DNA from: Candidatus Pacearchaeota archaeon
GTDB lineage: Archaea; Nanobdellota; Nanobdellia; Pacearchaeales; GW2011-AR1
NCBI GenBank assembly: GCA_016181905.1
Contig: JACOYM010000087.1
Location: forward strand, 1-8,840
Reading direction: 5' to 3'
Length of the DNA stretch: 8,840 nucleotides
Below the pieces are notes generated by a model, which saw nothing but the letters and a program-made list of their open reading frames with translations, was not told where the DNA came from and did not search any database. Positions 5,301 to 8,840 of the stretch are shown piece by piece. Numbering within the stretch: position 1 is the first letter of the stretch; every line of letters starts with the position of its first letter. The translations under genes were made by a program, and so were the position numbers.

Positions 5301-5794
5301 AATTTGAGCATTATTTAAAAAGGGTTGAAGAAAGTCCTGAGTTTAAGGAGTTTAAGAAGGAGCATAAAAAGGCATATTTATGCGCAGGATTTTTTGTGCT
5401 GGATTTTGATAAGGGCAAGAATATTCACCAGATAGATTATTTCATTCCAAATTCAAAGAAGATTGCAACTTTCACGCTTAATGGCGAAACTCAACTGAAG
5501 ATATCTGAGCCGGCAAAAAAGATAGAGAAGAAACTTGAAAAGATTGAAGGCGAGATAAAGACAGACATTGATGCCTTGAAGGGAATTGTTCATGACGAGA
5601 TGCTGAACAGGATAGTGACACAGCAAATCACAAAGATAGTCGCTGTCTTGCAGAGCCAGAAAGGAAAAAAGATATGGTTTTTAAGCTGCATAACAAATGA
5701 TTTTGGCATTTTAACAGTTCATATAGATGATGAGAGCGAGGATGTCCTGATATTTGAAAAAAGGTCTTTCTTTGATTTTATCAGAAAGATGTAG
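5297..5794 (+). CDS. Unknown 165-aa protein coupled to the zinc-finger/AbrB gene
   Basis: I do not recognise the family. From ATG 5297 it has an N-terminal helix (EHYLKRVEESPEFKEFKKEH), a strand AYLCAGFFVLDFDKG, a second strand pair (QIDYFIP, IATFTL), a long charged helical part (AKKIEKKLEKIEGEIKTDIDAL ... DEMLNRIVTQQITKIVAVLQ) and C-terminal strands IWFLSCITNDFGILTVHIDD. The mixed alpha/beta pattern with one buried Cys and no membrane segment points to a soluble globular protein. A TTG at 5282 would add five residues, but the 4-nt ATGA overlap with the upstream gene makes 5297 the natural start. The coupling suggests a complex with, or control by, the zinc-finger protein, so a toxin-like role is possible but unsupported by any motif. 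Confidence 0.8.
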   Translation: MKFEHYLKRVEESPEFKEFKKEHKKAYLCAGFFVLDFDKGKNIHQIDYFIPNSKKIATFTLNGETQLKISEPAKKIEKKLEKIEGEIKTDIDALKGIVHDEMLNRIVTQQITKIVAVLQSQKGKKIWFLSCITNDFGILTVHIDDESEDVLIFEKRSFFDFIRKM

Positions 5795-5842
5795 CATTGT
5801 TTAATTGCAATTATGGCAATGCCTAAAATTATGTTGTTTTTG
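5794..5842 (+). terminator. Possible hairpin/T-rich terminator
   Basis: GCATTG (5794-5799) can pair with CAATGC (5817-5822), followed by a T-rich stretch (5834-5841). It begins at the stop codon of the 5297 gene. The 17-nt loop makes it a modest structure. Confidence 0.3.
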
Positions 5843-5870
5843 TAATCTATTTTAAAAGCCAATAATCTTT

Positions 5871-5882
5871 AAAAATATAAAT
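5871..5882 (+). promoter_or_regulatory. TATA-like box of the 5904 gene
   Basis: AAAAATATAAAT is centred ~27 nt before ATG 5904, which would make the transcript leaderless, as for other genes in this window. No ribosome-binding site is seen before the ATG, in agreement. Confidence 0.4.
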
Positions 5883-5903
5883 TCTTTTAATCTGTTAATT
5901 AAG

Positions 5904-6659
5904 ATGAAAAATAATCAAATAGTTTTTTTAGGAAAGGAGGACAGAAGGAATTTAGTGGATTTTATTTGGATTGTTGAAGCTGAAGCACAACGCTTTAAAG
6001 ATAATTTTCGTGGCTTGATTGCTTATTTTACTTCTAAAGATATTATTAGTATAGACGCCCTTTGGTTAAATTATAAGCCAAACACTAAGACAAGAAAAAC
6101 AGTTGTCCTAGAACATCCCTATGGGGGCATAGGGACAGACAGCGTGGAAGAGAACCAAGGCGAAATGCTTAAAGATTTTAGTTATTTTACTCAGATGAGA
6201 CTCCACGAAGTAACTCGTATTGCACAAAAAGGGATTAGTTTAAATTTAATACACAAACTCCCCTGCCCAGAATATACAGATTTTAGCCAAAATTCTGGTG
6301 AAACATCTTTTGAATTTGAACATTTCTTTAAACCTCTTGAATTACGCAGGCAGCTGGCTTTACTTTTTCTAAGAAAACGAGTTTTTGAAAATCAGAAAAT
6401 TAAGCCAGAAAACATTTTTTATAGTGCTAAAGAGATTCCTTTTGTAAGCGGAAGCGATTGGCTGGGAAATATTGAAGAAGCGTACAATGAGGCTGATAAA
6501 TTGCATAATCAATTTATGCCCAAAAAAGCCTCTATTAGAACTCTTGCTTTAGAGTATTTAAGTGTTGAAAATATTTTTTCTAAAAAAATTCTTCCTGAAG
6601 AATATCGCAGAAAGCTGGTTCCTAGAGAATATCATGGTCTTGTAGGCTTAGCAGATTAG
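5904..6659 (+). CDS. Unknown 251-aa protein
   Basis: No family recognised. The N-terminal third mixes helix and strand (IVFLGKEDRRNLVDFIWIVEAEAQRF, then LIAYFTSKDIISIDALWLNY). A Gly-rich loop follows (HPYGGIGTDSV, residues ~71-81), then a His/Cys-containing segment LIHKLPCPEYTDF, a helix with dense Arg/Lys (LELRRQLALLFLRKRVF), and acidic then basic C-terminal helices (NIEEAYNEADKLHNQF, LPEEYRRKLVPREYHGL). No transmembrane segment or signal peptide is evident. AT-rich codon use matches the other accessory genes. It stands alone, with its own TATA box and a T7 run (6729-6735) behind a hairpin at its end. It is a real gene by length and codon pattern; function unknown. Confidence 0.8.
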   Translation: MKNNQIVFLGKEDRRNLVDFIWIVEAEAQRFKDNFRGLIAYFTSKDIISIDALWLNYKPNTKTRKTVVLEHPYGGIGTDSVEENQGEMLKDFSYFTQMRLHEVTRIAQKGISLNLIHKLPCPEYTDFSQNSGETSFEFEHFFKPLELRRQLALLFLRKRVFENQKIKPENIFYSAKEIPFVSGSDWLGNIEEAYNEADKLHNQFMPKKASIRTLALEYLSVENIFSKKILPEEYRRKLVPREYHGLVGLAD

Positions 6660-6694
6660 TCTTGTTAATGGCATTTCTTAATCCTTAAAAAATA

Positions 6695-6735
6695 TACAAC
6701 ATTTATGTTGTAGTCTGTTGCTTGTAGATTTTTTT
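6695..6735 (+). terminator. Hairpin followed by T7, terminator of the 5904 gene
   Basis: TACAACA-ttta-TGTTGTA (6695-6712) is a perfect 7-bp stem, and seven T follow at 6729-6735. The hairpin need not be required, since archaea terminate on T-tracts. It is the first of five hairpins in this gap. Confidence 0.4.
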
Positions 6736-6852
6736 GGGAATGTCAAGAACTTATGTTCTTGAGCACTCTCAAAATCTTTGATTTTTGAAGTCTCAAAACC
6801 CAACGAACAAACCACACACTTTAGTGTGGAGTATAAAACCTATCAGGGTTTT
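6695..6852. repeat. Cluster of five unrelated short hairpins
   Basis: In the gene-free 6660-6943 stretch, five inverted repeats follow one another: 6695-6712 (7 bp, loop TTTA); 6743-6762 (8 bp TCAAGAAC/GTTCTTGA, loop TTAT); 6769-6788 (AAAATC/GATTTT plus two more pairs around a bulge, loop TTT); 6812-6829 (CCACAC/GTGTGG); 6835-6852 (AAAACC/GGTTTT, 6-nt loop, then T7 at 6857-6863). The stems share no sequence, so this is repeated structure, not repeated sequence. It could be a structured 3' region, a small RNA, stacked terminators, or footprints of mobile elements. Confidence 0.5.
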
Positions 6853-6913
6853 GTGATTTTTTTATATTTTGCTACTAAAAATTATGGGGATATAGCATGC
6901 CCAATGAATAAAT

Positions 6914-6921
6914 CTTTATAT
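6914..6921 (+). promoter_or_regulatory. TATA box of the YvcK-like gene
   Basis: TTTATATA is centred 26 nt before ATG 6944, exactly the archaeal spacing for a leaderless transcript. It decides in favour of 6944 over the TTG at 6938. Confidence 0.6.
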
Positions 6922-6943
6922 ACTTCTTCATCTTCCTTTGCCC

Positions 6944-7885
6944 ATGAAGACAATAGTTACTATCGGCGGAGGCACAGGAAGCTATACTGTGCTCAGGGGC
7001 CTGAAAAATTATACCAGCTCCCTTGAGGCGGTTGTTTCAATGGCTGACGATGGCGGAAGCTCTGGCGAGCTGAGGGATGAGTTTGGAGTTTTGCCTCCGG
7101 GGGATGTAAGAAGATGCTTGATAGCCCTTGCTGATGATTCAAAATCTGACACTTTTAGAAGGCTGTTTGAATACAGATTTGACGGCAAGAATCAAAAGCA
7201 CAATCTCGGCAATCTTATAATGATTGCTTTAGAGAGCATAAAAGGCAGCCCGGTTCTTGCCATTAAGGAAGCAGAAAGAATCCTGAATATTACAGGAAGA
7301 GTGCTGCCTGTTACAATAGATGACACAACTTTGTATGCAGAATTGGAAAATGGGTATGTTATAAAAGGAGAGTCTAATATCAGCTATCAAAAAATAAATT
7401 CCAAAATAAAAAGATTATGGAGCGAGCCGCCAGCTTTCATCTACAGAGAGACGCAAGAGGCGCTGGAAAACGCAGGCATGATTGTTATATGCCCCGGGGA
7501 TTTATATGGGAGCATAATCCCAAACTTTCTTGTTAAAGGGGCAATAGAGGCAATAAAGAATTCAAATGCAAAAAAGGTTTTTGTGTGCAATCTTGTAACA
7601 AAAAAACATATTGAGGGCTTTACAGCAAAGGATTTTTTTAGAGAAATTGAGAAGCATCTTGGAAAAAATGTCCTGGATTATGTTATAATAAATACAAAAA
7701 GGCCTTCTGAGGATGTTGTCAAAAAGTATGAAAGTGAAGGGCTTAGTTTTGTTGAGCCAGATATAGAAGATTCATATTATAAGGTTATAAAGGGCGAATT
7801 TTTAGCAGAGGTCAAGAGTGAGTTTAAAACAATCGCAAGGCATGACCCGCAAAAACTTGCAAAAGCCATCATGAGCCTTGTTTAA
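6944..7885 (+). CDS. yvcK: YvcK/CofD-like UDP-sugar-binding protein
   Basis: Matches the YvcK branch of the CofD-like family over its whole 313 aa. Rossmann-type nucleotide loop GGGTGSYTVLRGLK (8-21), the hallmark ADDGGSSGELRDE (34-46), PPGDVRRCLIALA (51-63), HNLGNLIMIAL (86-96), and PGDLYGSIIPNFLVKGAIEAI (184-204), followed by the F-C-N strand near 213-216. In bacteria YvcK binds UDP-GlcNAc and is needed for growth on gluconeogenic carbon sources and for cell shape. True CofD transfers phospholactate in F420 synthesis. The ADDGGSSG motif and lack of F420 neighbours favour the YvcK type, but the archaeal role is unknown. Start ATG 6944 is set by the TATA box. Codon use resembles ThrRS and the fusion enzyme, i.e. 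a core gene. Confidence 0.9.
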   Translation: MKTIVTIGGGTGSYTVLRGLKNYTSSLEAVVSMADDGGSSGELRDEFGVLPPGDVRRCLIALADDSKSDTFRRLFEYRFDGKNQKHNLGNLIMIALESIKGSPVLAIKEAERILNITGRVLPVTIDDTTLYAELENGYVIKGESNISYQKINSKIKRLWSEPPAFIYRETQEALENAGMIVICPGDLYGSIIPNFLVKGAIEAIKNSNAKKVFVCNLVTKKHIEGFTAKDFFREIEKHLGKNVLDYVIINTKRPSEDVVKKYESEGLSFVEPDIEDSYYKVIKGEFLAEVKSEFKTIARHDPQKLAKAIMSLV

Positions 7886-7940
7886 AAAGATAAATAAAGA
7901 ACCAAAAGCTACATCATTCGTTTTGAAGATGCTGTCGGCT

Positions 7941-8330
7941 TTAGCCTACAAAGGATGCCACAGGAATACTAAAGGTTTCAGGATAAAATAAAGAGGCCTC
8001 TTCGCATAAATCATTGCCATGAAAGCTATAAACAATAGATTTTGCTTCATGTCCTAAACATTTTAAGTAATCATTGCTAAAACCTTCTGGCTTTTCTGAT
8101 ACAGAAAGAATCCTTCTAGCCACAACAGCAATGCTTCTTATATTGGGATATCTTGAAAAGATGCCATTTATTTTCTTCTTATCATTTCTTTTTTCAAATT
8201 CAAGATATAATTCTTCAGTTTTTTTAATAGACTCTCTCCATCCCATGCCATCTAATTTAGAAGGGGTTATTCCCATTTCAACAGCAGGGTCTTCAAATAT
8301 CATCTCTTCCAGTTCTTTTGGTATTTCCAT
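7941..8330 (-). CDS. Unknown 129-aa protein
   Basis: No family recognised. The N-terminus is acidic (MEIPKELEEMIFEDPAVEMGI), followed by a charged helix (ESIKKTEELYLEFEKRNDKKK), a strand-like IRSIAVVARRIL, and a C-terminal part with two Cys and two His (YLKCLGHEAKSIVYSFHGNDLCEEASLFY). C-x2-H and H-x4-C could form a metal or redox site, though the spacing fits no standard zinc finger. No membrane segment. A TATA box (8352-8359) lies 26 nt before ATG 8330, so the gene is probably leaderless with its own promoter, although it follows the methyltransferase on the same strand by only 40 bp. It converges with the YvcK-like gene. Confidence 0.75.
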   Translation of the reverse strand: MEIPKELEEMIFEDPAVEMGITPSKLDGMGWRESIKKTEELYLEFEKRNDKKKINGIFSRYPNIRSIAVVARRILSVSEKPEGFSNDYLKCLGHEAKSIVYSFHGNDLCEEASLFYPETFSIPVASFVG

Positions 8331-8351
8331 ATATTAATAACCTTATTTCTG

Positions 8352-8359
8352 TATATAAA
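8352..8359 (-). promoter_or_regulatory. TATA box of the 7941-8330 gene
   Basis: Minus-strand TTTATATA centred 26 nt before ATG 8330, the same sequence and spacing as the YvcK-like gene's box. It shows that this small gene can be transcribed independently of the upstream methyltransferase. Confidence 0.55.
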
Positions 8360-8370
8360 TTTTATGAAAG

Positions 8371-8840
8371 TTATTTTCTCACCACAACAACAATATTCCT
8401 TGAGCTGTAAAGCTCTTTTGCTGCTGATTTTTCAAAAATCTTTTTGATTTTGAAGCCAACATTTCTTAGAAGTTCAGAAAGCTCATCTTTGTCATACAAA
8501 TAATAATATCTCATGTATTTTTTGCCATTGTATTTCCATGGAATGAATGCGTCTTTTTCACATTTAACAAAACGAGGCTGATTTTTATCCCAGACAGCTA
8601 TCATTGCCTCCGCGCCTTTTTTCATAACCCTCTTCAGCTCCTGCAGGGCCTTTTTTCTTTTTTCAGCTTCTGGGATGCAGTGCAATGCTGCAATAAAAAT
8701 TGCAGAATCAAAAAAATTATCTTTAAAGGGCAATTTATGGGCATATGCCTTTGTTGTTTTTACATTAAATCCCTGCTTTTTCGCATATTGCTGCGCATAT
8801 TTCAGCTGCTTTTCTGAAAAATCAACTGTATATATCTTTC
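8371..8840 (-). CDS. Class I SAM methyltransferase, Trm9/ALKBH8-like (N-terminus outside window)
   Basis: The frame is open to the window edge, and 155 C-terminal residues are visible. They include the second SAM-binding acid (YTVDFSEKQLKYA, residues 3-15), motif LPFKDNFFDSAIFIAALHC (36-53) and ALQELKRVMKKGAEAMIAVW (64-83). The tail FIPWKYNGKKYMRYYYLYDKDEL resembles the VPW...RYYHLF segment of eukaryotic Trm9 and ALKBH8. Those enzymes methylate 5-carboxymethyluridine at the tRNA wobble position and work with Trm112. The glycine-rich SAM loop must lie upstream, beyond the window. A tRNA role fits but rests on the tail motif, and a generic Methyltransf_11 enzyme is the alternative. The stop TAA is at 8371-8373. 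It ends 40 bp before the next minus-strand gene. Confidence 0.85.
   Translation of the reverse strand, partial: KIYTVDFSEKQLKYAQQYAKKQGFNVKTTKAYAHKLPFKDNFFDSAIFIAALHCIPEAEKRKKALQELKRVMKKGAEAMIAVWDKNQPRFVKCEKDAFIPWKYNGKKYMRYYYLYDKDELSELLRNVGFKIKKIFEKSAAKELYSSRNIVVVVRK

Noticed and set aside
6778..7026. 82-aa plus-strand frame
   Set aside because: It starts at a non-ATG codon, runs through hairpins and the TATA box of the YvcK-like gene, and overlaps that gene in another frame.
8074..8337. 87-aa plus-strand hydrophobic frame
   Set aside because: Complement of the 7941-8330 gene, which has its own leaderless promoter and charged, protein-like composition.
1..8840. CRISPR array, insertion sequence or rRNA
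   Set aside because: No regularly spaced repeats, no transposase and no rRNA motifs were seen. The only exact repeats are the short ones listed.

Overview
The window looks like a piece of a low-GC archaeal chromosome, most likely from a small-genome DPANN-type lineage (Woesearchaeota/Pacearchaeota-like). The lineage is inferred; no rRNA is present to prove it. Support comes from archaeal TATA boxes 24-28 nt upstream of several start codons (leaderless genes), T-tract gene ends in place of clear hairpin terminators, a bacterial-type ThrRS next to archaeal-style small modules, a human-like MTA phosphorylase, and many short orphan proteins.

Layout. 1-675 is the C-terminal part of threonyl-tRNA synthetase (+). 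676-1057 has no confident protein. It holds a palindromic TATA box and a foldable leader of three nested stems ahead of an unknown 157-aa protein (1058-1531). 1532-1716 is non-coding and on the minus strand looks like a free-standing 80-nt RNA gene with its own promoter. 1717-2088 is a small acidic orphan. 2250-3417 is a two-gene toxin-antitoxin-like module: a winged-helix/nucleotidyltransferase protein, then a HEPN protein, preceded by two identical palindromes 22 bp apart that look like an autoregulatory operator. 3594-4868 (-) is one protein joining an MTA phosphorylase to an adenine phosphoribosyltransferase. Divergent from it, 4968-5300 encodes a zinc-finger/AbrB protein translationally coupled (ATGA overlap) to a 165-aa unknown protein (5297-5794). 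5904-6659 is an orphan of 251 aa. 6660-6943 is non-coding and packed with five different hairpins. 6944-7885 is a YvcK/CofD-like protein. 7941-8330 (-) is an orphan of 129 aa, and 8371-8840 (-) is a Trm9/ALKBH8-like methyltransferase cut by the window end.

How they fit together. ThrRS and the Trm9-like enzyme serve translation. The MTAP-APRT fusion would carry out two consecutive steps, MTA to adenine and adenine to AMP, in one polypeptide. That is a compact purine-salvage device suited to a streamlined cell. YvcK-like proteins bind UDP-sugars and influence carbon and envelope metabolism in bacteria. The remaining genes are accessory: one clear TA-like pair, one coupled zinc-finger/AbrB pair, and orphans separated by structured non-coding DNA. 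The points most worth a second look are the enzyme fusion, the minus-strand RNA candidate, the tandem operator and the hairpin cluster.
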